From NCBI GenBank assembly GCA_016718155.1, contig JADKEH010000021.1, positions 1-64,000 of the forward strand: DNA of 64,000 nucleotides. Reading direction: 5' to 3'. Below are positions 24,114-32,774 of this stretch, piece after piece (the first letter of the stretch is position 1; each line of letters starts with the position of its first letter). The DNA comes from Candidatus Rhodoferax randersensis. GTDB lineage: Bacteria > Pseudomonadota > Gammaproteobacteria > Burkholderiales > Burkholderiaceae_C. The notes below the pieces were generated by a model. The model was not told where the DNA came from and did no database searches. It worked only from the letters and a program-made list of their open reading frames with translations. The position numbers and the translations under genes are program-made.

Positions 24114-25389
24114 ATGCGTCGTCTTGCCCATTCCGTCCAATGTTCCATGGTTGCGATGGCTTTGATCCAGGCGGTACCCGCTTCGGCGCAAGACGCTGAA
24201 CTGGACGCGTTGAACCTGCAAAGCGCGCCCGAAGCCGCTCCGCAGGCGGCCCGTGGCCCCAAATTCTTCGTCGAAGGTGCGATCGGCAACGCCAGCCAAC
24301 GTTACCAGTCCCACAGCCGCGACATCGGTCGAGTGTCGCTGGATTTCTCCCATTCGGTTCGGCTGTCGCCAAGTTGGCGCGCCGTCCTGTCCGACCGGCT
24401 TGACCACGTCCACCCCACCGACGTTGGCGCCGACGCGACGGTAAACAGCCTGCGCGAGGCGTACCTGGGCTGGCAGCCTGAAGGGGGCAACACGGCGTTC
24501 GAGTTTGGTCGCATCAATTTGCGTTATGGCCCAGGCTATGGCTATAACCCCACGGACTTCTTCCGTGATGGCAGTTTGCGTGTCTTGACAACTGCTAACC
24601 CCTTTGCGCTGCGCGAAAACCGCCTTGGCACGGTCATGCTGCGTGCCCAGCACTTGTGGAGCAGCGGTTCGTTGTCGGCGGCCTATTCTCCAAAGTTGGC
24701 AAACCGGCCCAGTACCGAATGGTTGGAGCGCTGATTTTGGCGCCACCAACAACCGGGACCGTGCCCTGATCGCACTGAGCACCCAGTTCTCGCAACGCGT
24801 CAGCAGCCAGGTGCTGGTCTACAAGGCGCAGGGCGACTCACCAACGGTTGGCGCCAGCGCGACCGCGTTGCTGTCCGATGCCGCAGTCGCCCATGTCGAG
24901 TGGTCTCGTGGCAGCGAACCCGACATGCTGAGCCGCGCCATGGGACTACCAGGCCCGGCTGCAGCCCGCAACCGATTCGCCGGCGGCGTCAGCTACACCA
25001 CGCTTGGCAAACTATCGATCACGGCCGAATACCAGTACAACGGCTTTGCACTCAGTCAGTCGAACTGGGCTGCTCTAGGGGCGACGGCGCCCGATGCCCA
25101 GGTGGCCTACCTGGTTCATGCGCAACGACTTCAGGAACTGGCGCCGCGTCAGGCCTATCTGATCTACCTGACGCAAAAGGGCCTGGGTGTGAAGGACCTG
25201 GATCTGACCGCCTTCCTGCGGGTGAATGCGGACGACCACAGCCGCATGGCCTGGCTTGAGCTGCGCCGTCACTGGCCAAGCTTTGACTTGGCGCTTCAAT
25301 TCCAGCAGCACATGGGCCGCATCACCAGCGAATTCGGTGTGTTGCCTGATCGTCGCGTGGTGCAAGTGCTGGGTACGTATTACTTCTGA
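24114..25389 (+). pseudogene. Outer-membrane beta-barrel protein, split by a 1-base frameshift
   Basis: The first part (24114-24734) has a signal peptide (SVQCSMVAMALIQAVPASAQ) and barrel strands (GRINLRYGPGYGYNPTDFF), then hits a stop after RPSTEWLER. The protein continues in another frame from about 24725 (ADFGATNNRDRALIALST) to the terminal strand VVQVLGTYYF at 25389. Removing one T in the TGGTTGG run near 24725 joins them as STEWWSADFG, giving about 424 residues. The barrel resembles the DUF1302-like proteins that accompany LolA-like proteins in other bacteria (family assignment from memory, moderate certainty). It may be a true mutation or a sequencing error. Confidence 0.75.
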
Positions 25390-25436
25390 CTGCCACGCTG
25401 GAGCGCGACCTCACCCCCAACCGACACGGCACGACG

Positions 25437-26579
25437 ATGGCAACCCCTCTATCGATTTGCATGGTCTCGGACGATTTTCTGCCTGCCATGACAGGGGTAG
25501 GCACACACCTCAAACTGGTTGGGCCGGAACTGGTCCGCCGCGGTCACAGGGTCTGCGTGATGACCACGCGGCGCGTTGGGGAGCCTGAGGTTGAGCAGTG
25601 GGAAGGGGTCACCATTTACCGCGTGTTCACGCTCAAGGCCTACGGCTTCTATCAGGCCCTACCGTCTACTTCGAAGGTGCGCAGTATCTTAGAGATGGTG
25701 AAACCCGATCTGGTGCATCACCACTACGTTGGTTTCATGATGCGTCAGGTCTGCAGTGTGGCACTGGCGCGCAAGCTGCGCCAAGTGTCCACCTACCATT
25801 TTGGTCCGGAGGTGCTGACCCAGCCATTGCCCATGCGCCCGTTTCGCGGCCTGATTCGGCACTTGATGAAGAATTTCAACAACCGTTTCGATTTGGTCAT
25901 CGCCCCGTCGAAGAACCTGGCCGTTCAAATAGCGCGAGAGGGGGTGCACACGCCGGTGCGCTACATCACCAACCCCGTGCAAAGGCCGCCCTTGGGTGTC
26001 GTGGCGGCCGAGCGTTCACCGGGCTTCACAGTCATGTATGCCGGGCGGCTTGGGCCAGAAAAGAATATTGGGTATTTGATCAGGGCTTTTGCCGCGCTGC
26101 TGAAGTCGGTGCCGGAGGCCGTCTTGTGGATCGCCGGGCGCGGACCGGAAGGGCCAACCCTGGAGAGTCTGTGTGCGAAGTTGGGGGTCAGTGACAGGGT
26201 TCAGTTTCTCGGGTTCCTGGACCACCCCACGCTGGCGCGGTACTACGCCGCTTGTGACGTATTTGTGCTGCCCTCGCTTCAGGAAGCACAGCCCTTGGTC
26301 GCCATGGAGGCCATGTGGTTTGGCCGCCCGGTGATCGTGACCAAGGCCATTGTGGCGGCGGAGGAGATGGTTGAGCACGGCCAAAACGGCTATATCGTTG
26401 ATCCTGACTCGGTGGACGACCTGACGGCTCGACTCAGGACCTTGGCTGCAGAGCCGGCCACGCGCGCCGCCCAGGGTGAAGTCAGCCGCCAACGCGCCCG
26501 GGCCTATCAACCGGAACTGGTCGTGGACGCACTGGAAGCGGCCTACCGCGACGTTTTGGCCACGGGTGGTCATGGATAG
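25437..26579 (+). CDS. Glycosyltransferase family 4
   Basis: A 380-residue GT-B glycosyltransferase. The N-domain starts SICMVSDDFLPAMTGVGTHL. The C-domain has VMYAGRLGPEKNIGYLIRAF and the donor-binding E-x7-E in LQEAQPLVAMEAMWFGRPVI. GT4 enzymes transfer a sugar with retention, often to a lipid-linked acceptor. It lies 47 bases after the barrel gene and overlaps the deacetylase gene by 8 bases. Coupling with a PIG-L-type deacetylase recalls glycolipid pathways that add then deacetylate an N-acetyl sugar; the lipid is unknown. Confidence 0.9.
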   Translation: MATPLSICMVSDDFLPAMTGVGTHLKLVGPELVRRGHRVCVMTTRRVGEPEVEQWEGVTIYRVFTLKAYGFYQALPSTSKVRSILEMVKPDLVHHHYVGFMMRQVCSVALARKLRQVSTYHFGPEVLTQPLPMRPFRGLIRHLMKNFNNRFDLVIAPSKNLAVQIAREGVHTPVRYITNPVQRPPLGVVAAERSPGFTVMYAGRLGPEKNIGYLIRAFAALLKSVPEAVLWIAGRGPEGPTLESLCAKLGVSDRVQFLGFLDHPTLARYYAACDVFVLPSLQEAQPLVAMEAMWFGRPVIVTKAIVAAEEMVEHGQNGYIVDPDSVDDLTARLRTLAAEPATRAAQGEVSRQRARAYQPELVVDALEAAYRDVLATGGHG

Positions 26580-27519
26580 CTCCCCCTCCCGGGCGCCTTC
26601 GCGGGCGTATTACCGGGCAGTTTTCATTTCTCCGCACCTTGACGACGCGGTTTTCTCGTGCGGCGGCATGATTGCGAAACTGGTCCGAGAGGGTCCGGTG
26701 CTGGTGCTAAACCTGTTTACCCGTTACTTGTCCGAAGTCAAGATTCGCGGTGTGGTGCTGGGGGAGGAGCGGTACCAGGAAGAAGCCGACGCGGCACGCT
26801 TTCTCGGGTTCGAATCTCGCTGTCTGGGCGAACTGGATGTTTCATTCCGACGGGACGCCTATCGCAAGCTGGGCAACATTTTCCGCCCGCCGGTGGCGGA
26901 GGATCTGGCTTGGCTGCCAACCTTGCGTCAAAAGGTCTTTGAGCTGCTCGCCGAACTGGACTACCAGCAGCTTTACGTGCCGCTGGGTATTGGCTGGCAT
27001 GTGGACCATGTACTCACTCATCAGCTATTCGAGCCCTGGGCCGAGCGCAGCAATCTGCTCTATTACGAAGACGCGCCGTATTGCTGCATTCCCCACAGTA
27101 CGCGGTATCGACTCAATGAAGTGGGCGTTTACCCCTGTGCACCGGGCGACCTCAGTCTGGCACCGATGAACGAGACACGCGCCTGGTGGCAGTCATCCAT
27201 GGCGTATGCCAACACGGCGTTAATGAAGAACCTCAGGCCCTGGATCGTGCGTAAGTTTGCCATTCCGGTGGTGAGTTTCTACCTTCATCGGCTGATGGCA
27301 CTGCATCGAAGCCATCCAGGCTCGTCCGCCAAACGCGGCATGGAGCCGCTGGTCATGCCCATTAACGAAGAATTTGACAGCAAAGTGGAAGCCATGTGCC
27401 TCTATCGCAGCCAGTTTAGGGAGTTCTTTGCTGACCGGGGGGACTGTGTCTCGACGCTGGCCGGCTATGGAAATTCCATTCGGCTTGGGTCGGGGCGGGT
27501 GGAGCGCTACTGGAAGTAG
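26572..27519 (+). CDS. PIG-L/LmbE-family deacetylase
   Basis: A 315-residue protein with the zinc motif SPHLDDAVFSCGG near residue 20 and the second histidine motif GWHVDHVLTHQLF near 140. These are the PHxDD and HxxH elements of PIG-L/MshB-type N-acetylglucosaminyl deacetylases. ATG 26572 overlaps the GT4 gene. The pair is likely to modify an N-acetylhexosamine, perhaps on the molecule moved by the upstream ABC/LolA-like system (inference). It ends this operon. Confidence 0.88.
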   Translation: MDSSPSRAPSRAYYRAVFISPHLDDAVFSCGGMIAKLVREGPVLVLNLFTRYLSEVKIRGVVLGEERYQEEADAARFLGFESRCLGELDVSFRRDAYRKLGNIFRPPVAEDLAWLPTLRQKVFELLAELDYQQLYVPLGIGWHVDHVLTHQLFEPWAERSNLLYYEDAPYCCIPHSTRYRLNEVGVYPCAPGDLSLAPMNETRAWWQSSMAYANTALMKNLRPWIVRKFAIPVVSFYLHRLMALHRSHPGSSAKRGMEPLVMPINEEFDSKVEAMCLYRSQFREFFADRGDCVSTLAGYGNSIRLGSGRVERYWK

Positions 27520-27574
27520 CCGGCGACCGGGCTTAACGGGCGCTGGTGCCTGCGGATTGGTCTCCAAAATGAGT

Positions 27575-27608
27575 ATGGCCGCCCCAGCAAACCTGCCGGC
27601 GCGGCCAT
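27575..27608. terminator. Inverted repeat between convergent operon end and PEP-CTERM gene
   Basis: ATGGCCGC-N18-GCGGCCAT forms an 8-bp stem between the deacetylase stop (27519) and the PEP-CTERM gene stop (27644). Convergent placement suggests a bidirectional terminator, but the T-tracts are weak. Confidence 0.35.
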
Positions 27609-27643
27609 TGAACTCAGCGTTATCTAAGATCTAAGCGATCTGA

Positions 27644-28471
27644 TTACTGTTGCTTGCGGCGACGGCCAACCCAACCCAGGGAGGCCAAGGCCAAGCCAAA
27701 CAAGGCAATAGAGCCTGGCTCGGGAACCAGCGCTGCGTTGATTTCAATGTTAAACACGGCAGTCGTGGCCAAATTCTCAGACGTCTCGAATCCACGGCAG
27801 CCGTTGGCAGCACCAGCCGCAGCGCAAGCTGCATTCGACAGTGGGCCGAAACCAGCACCAGTAAAACTAACGAAGTATTCCCAGGCTTGGTCCGGACCGG
27901 GACCGTCCATGTCCGGCACGATAAACGAGAAGTTGGCGGTCTCGCTATCGATTACAAAAATGTCGGCACAACCGGCAGCCGTGTTTATCCCGGTATTTTG
28001 TGCTTGCCCATTGGCACACAGCACACCCACACCAGGGTTGTTAGGCGTCTCGATGAACCTCACATGGAAAGTAATGGAGCCAGGAAGAGCGCCGGTGTCT
28101 CCTGCTGGGTTGAGCAGCAGCGTGGAGAAGATATCAACCGAACTCAAAGTCGGGGCTTGGATTGGGAAGTTGAGGTGTGTGATCCAGGTGGTCGGTGTCA
28201 CAGCACCGAGGGCAACCGTCTGCAAAGGAGCGTTCACGATATCCAAGCCGCTTTGAACACCGGCAGAAATTGGCGTGCCCCAGCGCAAACTCAGATCGCC
28301 ATTGCTGAGAACCGGATTTGGGAAGACGTTGCCGCCAGGAACAACCGTCAGCGGGTCAAACACGGCGGTATCGGTCACGTCCCAGAAAGGGATGTAAGTT
28401 GCCTGAGCGGCGCCCGCAGCGAGCGCGACAAACACGGCCGCAGCGGTGCGAATCAGTTTGAGAGTTTTCAT
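27644..28471 (-). CDS. THxN-family PEP-CTERM sorted protein
   Basis: A 275-residue secreted protein. The signal peptide is MKTLKLIRTAAAVFVALAAG to about residue 24. The middle contains WITHLNFPI, the Thr-His-x-Asn feature of the THxN subfamily. The C-terminus is a full PEP-CTERM signal: VPEPGSIALFGLALASLGW followed by GRRRKQQ. Exosortase A recognises VPEP and is thought to cleave and re-attach the protein during export; XrtA is encoded at 42.6 kb. ATG 28471 has an AAGGAG site 6 bases upstream. A sigma-54-like promoter lies about 80 bases upstream. It is the only PEP-CTERM substrate I can see in the window. Confidence 0.93.
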   Translation of the reverse strand: MKTLKLIRTAAAVFVALAAGAAQATYIPFWDVTDTAVFDPLTVVPGGNVFPNPVLSNGDLSLRWGTPISAGVQSGLDIVNAPLQTVALGAVTPTTWITHLNFPIQAPTLSSVDIFSTLLLNPAGDTGALPGSITFHVRFIETPNNPGVGVLCANGQAQNTGINTAAGCADIFVIDSETANFSFIVPDMDGPGPDQAWEYFVSFTGAGFGPLSNAACAAAGAANGCRGFETSENLATTAVFNIEINAALVPEPGSIALFGLALASLGWVGRRRKQQ

Positions 28472-28552
28472 TGAATGCTCCTTGAAATCGACAGAAATTA
28501 CTTGAGGACTTGACTGCCAGTACTGACAATCTTCCACTTGCACAAAGACATA

Positions 28553-28568
28553 TGCACGGTCCGTGCCA
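28553..28568 (-). promoter_or_regulatory. Sigma-54 (-24/-12) promoter for the PEP-CTERM gene
   Basis: The minus strand reads TGGCACG-GACC-GTGCA, one mismatch from the consensus TGGCAC[G/A]-N4-TTGC[A/T], with correct GG-to-GC spacing. It would start transcription about 70 bases before the gene's ATG. PEP-CTERM genes in XrtA systems are known to be controlled by RpoN together with the PrsK/PrsR two-component pair, which fits. Confidence 0.7.
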
Positions 28569-28756
28569 GAATTTCTGTCCTTCAAGCAAATCAATGACTT
28601 ACGAGGTTATTGAACAAAGACCTGGGAGCCCGGCCGGTCCAACTGGAAAGAATCCTGACAGTCAGGCGTATAGTCAGCGGCACAAGGGATCGGCGGGCTT
28701 GGCGCGGCCGCCGCGATTCGTTAGCCACATCCAACCCAGTCCGGCTGGGCTCCACC

Positions 28757-29601
28757 ATGACAGTGGTCTTGATCACGCTCGCTGCAACCTTGCTGATTCA
28801 GTTGGGCTATTTCCTTTGGAAGCTCTCCGCCGATGGCCAACCCAAGATCGGCGGTGCTCCGGCTTTGCAGGTGATGCGTGCCATGGTGACCGACTGGCGC
28901 TGGATGCTGGGCTTTGCCGCCACCAGCGTCGGGTGGGTGCTGTTTGTGCAAGCCACTGCCTTGGGGACATCAGCCTGGTGCAGCCACTGATGTCCGCCGG
29001 TGACCTGTTGCTGGTGGTTCTGGCCGTCGTCATTCTCAAGGAGCGTCTGGTCCGGATCGAATGGGCCGGCGTTTTGTTGACCGTACTGGGTGCAGTTGCG
29101 CTTGCGCTGGAGGCTGAGGACTCGAAGACCTTGAGCTTCGGTGGCACACGCCTGGTGGTATTGCTCGCCTGCGCCGTCCTGGCCGGGTGCGCCATGCTGT
29201 GGGCCAACAGACGGTCTCGCCGACCAGAGGTTCTGCTCGCTCTGGTTGTGGGGCTGTGCTTCGGCGCGGGCTCGGTGCTGACAAAGGCCTTGACAGTCGA
29301 GTCTTCAGTACCGGGACAATCCGTCGTCTCCTGGGCGATTCTGCTCAATCCCCTGCTGCTGGCCGTGGTGCTGGCCAATGTGCTCGGACTGGTATTGCTC
29401 CAGGCGGCTTTTCAGCGCGGCCGGGCGTCGGTGATTGTGCCGCTGCAACTTGCCATGGCCAACGGCATCACCGTGCTGGCGGGGATCGCGATCTTTGGGG
29501 AGCACATCACCACGCTACGCGCGGGTGGCATCGTGCTGATCGTGGGGGGCACCGCCTTGCTCCACCTCAAGTCTTCATCAGCCCAGAAAGGTCCAGCCTG
29601 A
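28757..29601 (+). pseudogene. EamA/DMT-type transporter, frameshifted
   Basis: The first part from ATG 28757 (VVLITLAATLLIQLGYFLWK, then WMLGFAATSVGWVLFVQATAL) runs into a stop at 28990. The family sequence continues in another frame (SLVQPLMSAGDLLLVVLAVV) from about 28965 to 29601 with a further five or six membrane helices and a typical EamA end (LRAGGIVLIVGGTALLHL). Adding one G in the GGGG run near 28962 restores an open frame of about 281 residues. EamA proteins move small metabolites or undecaprenyl-phosphate sugars; the substrate is unknown. Its end overlaps the convergent gene by 35 bases. Confidence 0.75.
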
Positions 29602-30638
29602 TTGAGCGACTGTGGGGCAACTGCGAGACACCCACCCGGGCGAAGAACCCAAAATCGTCGCTTGGCGTCGCGTGAACAATTCGCTCGAAATTGGCTGCCA
29701 CTTCAAGTGCCTGTTCGCCCATTTGCGGCGCGGTCGAAAAGCGCCGCCCGGCGCGGGCATACCATCGAAAGATGACTGGCGTCATCTGCGGTTGCAGGTG
29801 CAGACCCTGGTGTGTCGCCGTCAGCCAGATGCGCTGCACGGCCATGCCGAGGTCGATCCAGTCGTCCAGCTTTGCGGGGGGTGCTTTGGGCGCACCAGCA
29901 CGTGCGCGGCGCAGCGCAAGCCGGGCAGCAGGTCGAGCTGAATGCGGGGGGCGACGGTGCCCAGCAGGTAGCGGTTGAAAAACTCCACTCGGGCCCAGCT
30001 TTGCATCACCCACTGCATCAGCCGGGCAGTGGCCGGATCAACCCCCACCGCCTGCTCTGGAATGCGGTCCTTGCTGAAGCGAGCCTTCCACTCAATGACT
30101 GCCTTGTGGACGGGGAACGCTTCCGGACACGTCAGCCGGATCCGGGCGCTGTCCCACAACAGCCCAGCCACTTGTCGGCGTTCACCGGGCGACTCGAAGA
30201 TTTGAAGGCTGAAGCTCGTCACCGGCCGCCTCCATCAGTGCTTGCCGCTGCATCGTGGTGAGTGCCGTGGTCTTCATAGGCCGGCGTTGCACGGTACGGG
30301 TTTCAATGCAGTCATACAGCGGGTCCCGCACCAGGGCAGGGTCGCTCACCAGCATCACGTCGTAGATCGGGTTGCGATGCTCACCTTGCGACGCAACCGT
30401 CCACGTAGTCTTCAGGCCGACGCCGGACGCGGCAATGCGCAGGGTTTCCAGCAGCGCGCCATGGGCGATGTGGCTCGGGTGGCCGTCATAGTCATAGAGA
30501 ACGTGGTCACGTGTGTCAAACCCATGGACTCGGATATGGTGGTCGTCCACGACTTCAAAGCGCCACGGTTGGGTGTTGTCGCCACTCTGGGGCCCAACGG
30601 GCGAGGTCGAGAATGCGGGTCAAGGTGTCGCGGCTCAC
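29567..30638 (-). pseudogene. Nitroreductase-family protein broken by three frameshifts
   Basis: From GTG 30638 (AGGAG 8 bases upstream) the minus strand encodes SRDTLTRILDLARWAP. With one base removed near 30588 it continues SGDNTQPWRFEVVDD, the FMN-binding start of nitroreductases. It goes on to HGALLETLRIAASGVGL, breaks again near 30205, continues LQIFESPGERRQVAGLLW, and breaks near 29895. The end is APPAKLDDWIDLGMAVQRIW, then VGVSQLPHSRSIRLDLSGLM at 29567. Reconstructed length is about 355 residues. As read it cannot make a whole protein. The neighbour across the divergent promoter is a ThiF-type E1 protein, a pairing that suggests a shared pathway. Confidence 0.7.
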
Positions 30639-30816
30639 GGGAATCTCCTGACGAAAGAACGAGGGAGCGAATGCCGGTTCTGCGGGTGAACGCGCAGGCG
30701 CAACCGCAGTCAGATGTCCATCTCACCTTACCATACAGGTGCGACTCAGGTGCCAACGGGATGGGCACGCGCTTCACGCCGGGGCACAATGCCATTTTTC
30801 GCTGCCTGAGGTGTCC

Positions 30817-31695
30817 ATGACAGACCCAATCGCTTTTGACTACGATAGCGCCTTCTCGCGCAACATCGGCTGGGTTACGCAGAGTGAACAGGCCATATTG
30901 AAGAAATCGCGTGTCGCGATTGCCGGGTTGGGTGGAGTCGGCGGCGCCCACTTGCTGACCCTTGCGCGCCTTGGGATCAGTCATTTCAACATCGCTGATT
31001 TTGATGATTTTGACGTGCACAACCTGAACCGTCAGGCCGGTGCCTTCATGCCGTTCATGGGTCAGCCCAAAATCGATACCGTGGCCAAATTGGCGCTTGA
31101 CATCAATCCCGACATGGATTTGCGTCGATTCCCACAGGGTGTCAAGCCAGAAAACATCGATGAATTCTTGCGGGATGTGGATGTCTATGTCGATGGTTTG
31201 GATTTCTTTGCCCTGCCAGCGCGCCGAATGGTATTTGCGAAATGCCGCGAAAAAGGCATTGCCGCGTTAACTGCCGCGCCGCTTGGCATGGGCACCGCAT
31301 TTCTTTACTTCAGTCCCACCGGCATGAGCTTCGAAGACTACTTCAAGGTCGACGGACATGAGCCTCAGGAGCAATACGCTCGCTTCATTGCGGGCCTGTC
31401 GCCGGCGATGGTGCAACGCGATTACCTGGTTGCGCCAGAGGCGGTCAATTTCAGCGAAAAACGTGGCCCGTCAACGGTCATGGCCTGTGACCTGTGCGCC
31501 GGGGTGATGGGAACTTCCGTGTTGAAGGTGCTGCTCGGCAGGGGAACCATCAAGGCAGCGCCGTGGGGCATGCACTTCGACGCCTACCATCAGAAGTTGA
31601 AACTGACCTGGCGCCCGTTTGGCAATTCCAACCCTCTGCAGCAACTGCTGCTGAAGTTCATCCGGCCCAAGCTTCGGGGAAGGTCTGACGCTTGA
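30817..31695 (+). CDS. ThiF-family (E1-like) adenylyltransferase
   Basis: A 292-residue Rossmann-fold enzyme with the nucleotide loop AGLGGVGGAHLLTLARLGI at about 33-51 and the E1 hallmark DFDDFDVHNLNRQ (metal Asp and Arg finger). A later CDLC pair could be half of the usual zinc site. ThiF/MoeB/E1 enzymes adenylate a C-terminal carboxylate of a carrier protein or peptide. No ThiS/MoaD-like carrier is adjacent, and the divergent neighbour is a nitroreductase-like gene. The start ATG 30817 has GAGG just upstream. The target is unknown. Confidence 0.85.
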   Translation: MTDPIAFDYDSAFSRNIGWVTQSEQAILKKSRVAIAGLGGVGGAHLLTLARLGISHFNIADFDDFDVHNLNRQAGAFMPFMGQPKIDTVAKLALDINPDMDLRRFPQGVKPENIDEFLRDVDVYVDGLDFFALPARRMVFAKCREKGIAALTAAPLGMGTAFLYFSPTGMSFEDYFKVDGHEPQEQYARFIAGLSPAMVQRDYLVAPEAVNFSEKRGPSTVMACDLCAGVMGTSVLKVLLGRGTIKAAPWGMHFDAYHQKLKLTWRPFGNSNPLQQLLLKFIRPKLRGRSDA

Positions 31696-31868
31696 GCTGA
31701 TGCGAATTGACTGCCCGGACAGTCCCCAAAAACAGGTGCGAAATCACTGCGCATCATGAGTCGCCAATTGCCATAGACCCCGACACGACCCCGACCCGTT
31801 TGGGCAAATGCGTTATATTCCGACCGAAATCGGGGAAGTTGATTGACCGTTCGTCTAGGGGGTACCTT

Positions 31869-32504
31869 GTGAAGAGTTTTTATAGCACTTTCTGGTCTGG
31901 TGTTGGCCGGGCCTTCGTCCTTGCAGCGGGTCTGGTCGTGGCTGGCTGTGCCAGTACCTCCTCCAGTTTCCCCCCTGCGCCGACCTCGGCTGCGACACCC
32001 GGCTACAACTATATCGTCGGGCCAGGCGATACGCTCAATATCATCGTCTGGCGCAATCCCGAACTGTCCATGTCCGTGCCGGTGCGCCCTGATGGCAAAC
32101 TGTCCACCCCACTGGTGGATGAGTTGGTTGCGCAAGGCAAGACCTCTATCGAGATCGCCCGTGACGTCGAGAAAGCCCTGTCAAAACTGGTGCGCGACCC
32201 GGTCGTTACCGTGATCGTGACCAGCTTCGTTGGCCCGTATAGTGAGCAAATCCGCGTGGTGGGTGAAGCGGCCAAACCTCAGTTCTTGCCCTACAAACAG
32301 AAGATGACCCTGCTTGATGTGATGATTGCGGTGGGCGGTTTGACCGACTTTGCCGACGGCAACGCAGCGTCGATCGTGCGGGCGTCCGAGGGCGACAAGC
32401 GCTACTCGGTGCGCATCAGGGATCTGATCAAACGCGGCGATATTTCGGCCAACGTCGAAATGAAGCCGGGCGACGTCATCATCATTCCCCAGGGCTGGTT
32501 CTGA
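31869..32504 (+). CDS. XrtA/PEP-CTERM system exopolysaccharide export lipoprotein (EpsE/Wza-like)
   Basis: A 211-residue lipoprotein with a lipobox (LVVAGCAS) after an N-terminal helix, a polysaccharide export domain (YNYIVGPGDTLNIIVWRNPELS, then VPVRPDGKLSTPLV) and a SLBB-like part (VVGEAAKPQFLPYKQKMTLLDVM). It is predicted to be the outer-membrane export component. The GTG at 31869 is taken as start because it gives a short, normal lipoprotein signal with a GGGGGT site upstream. It opens the XrtA export operon, followed by a repeat cluster and the chain-length gene. Confidence 0.9.
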   Translation: MKSFYSTFWSGVGRAFVLAAGLVVAGCASTSSSFPPAPTSAATPGYNYIVGPGDTLNIIVWRNPELSMSVPVRPDGKLSTPLVDELVAQGKTSIEIARDVEKALSKLVRDPVVTVIVTSFVGPYSEQIRVVGEAAKPQFLPYKQKMTLLDVMIAVGGLTDFADGNAASIVRASEGDKRYSVRIRDLIKRGDISANVEMKPGDVIIIPQGWF

Positions 32505-32549
32505 ACAAACATACAGAGCGCGCACGCCCCATGCGATCAAAAGACTGCG

Positions 32550-32725
32550 GTAGCATGGATTGCCGCGCTGCGCTTTCCTTGAACCCGTCGTCATTGCGAA
32601 CGAAGTGAAGCAATCCATGACCCCAAAACACGTGGATCGCCGCGGCCTGTGGCCTCGCGATGACGATACGGCTTTAAGGTCCGCGTGCGGTTCCGACCCG
32701 GAACTGGAGGCTCGCAATGACGGTC
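32550..32725. repeat. Intergenic GTCATTGCGA-type palindromic repeat cluster 1
   Basis: Within the 270-base gap between the export lipoprotein and the chain-length gene are inverted modules: GGATTGCCGCGCTGCGCT, CGTCATTGCGAACGAAGTGA with AAGCAATCCATG, GGATCGCCGCGGCCTGTGG with CTCGCGATGACG, and CTCGCAATGACGG. The same modules recur in three other gaps downstream. No gene is supported here. Confidence 0.85.
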
Positions 32726-32774
32726 GTGGTCCGGTTGCAGTAGCGGCCCCCCTTGAACAAAGAGACTGCCTCGA

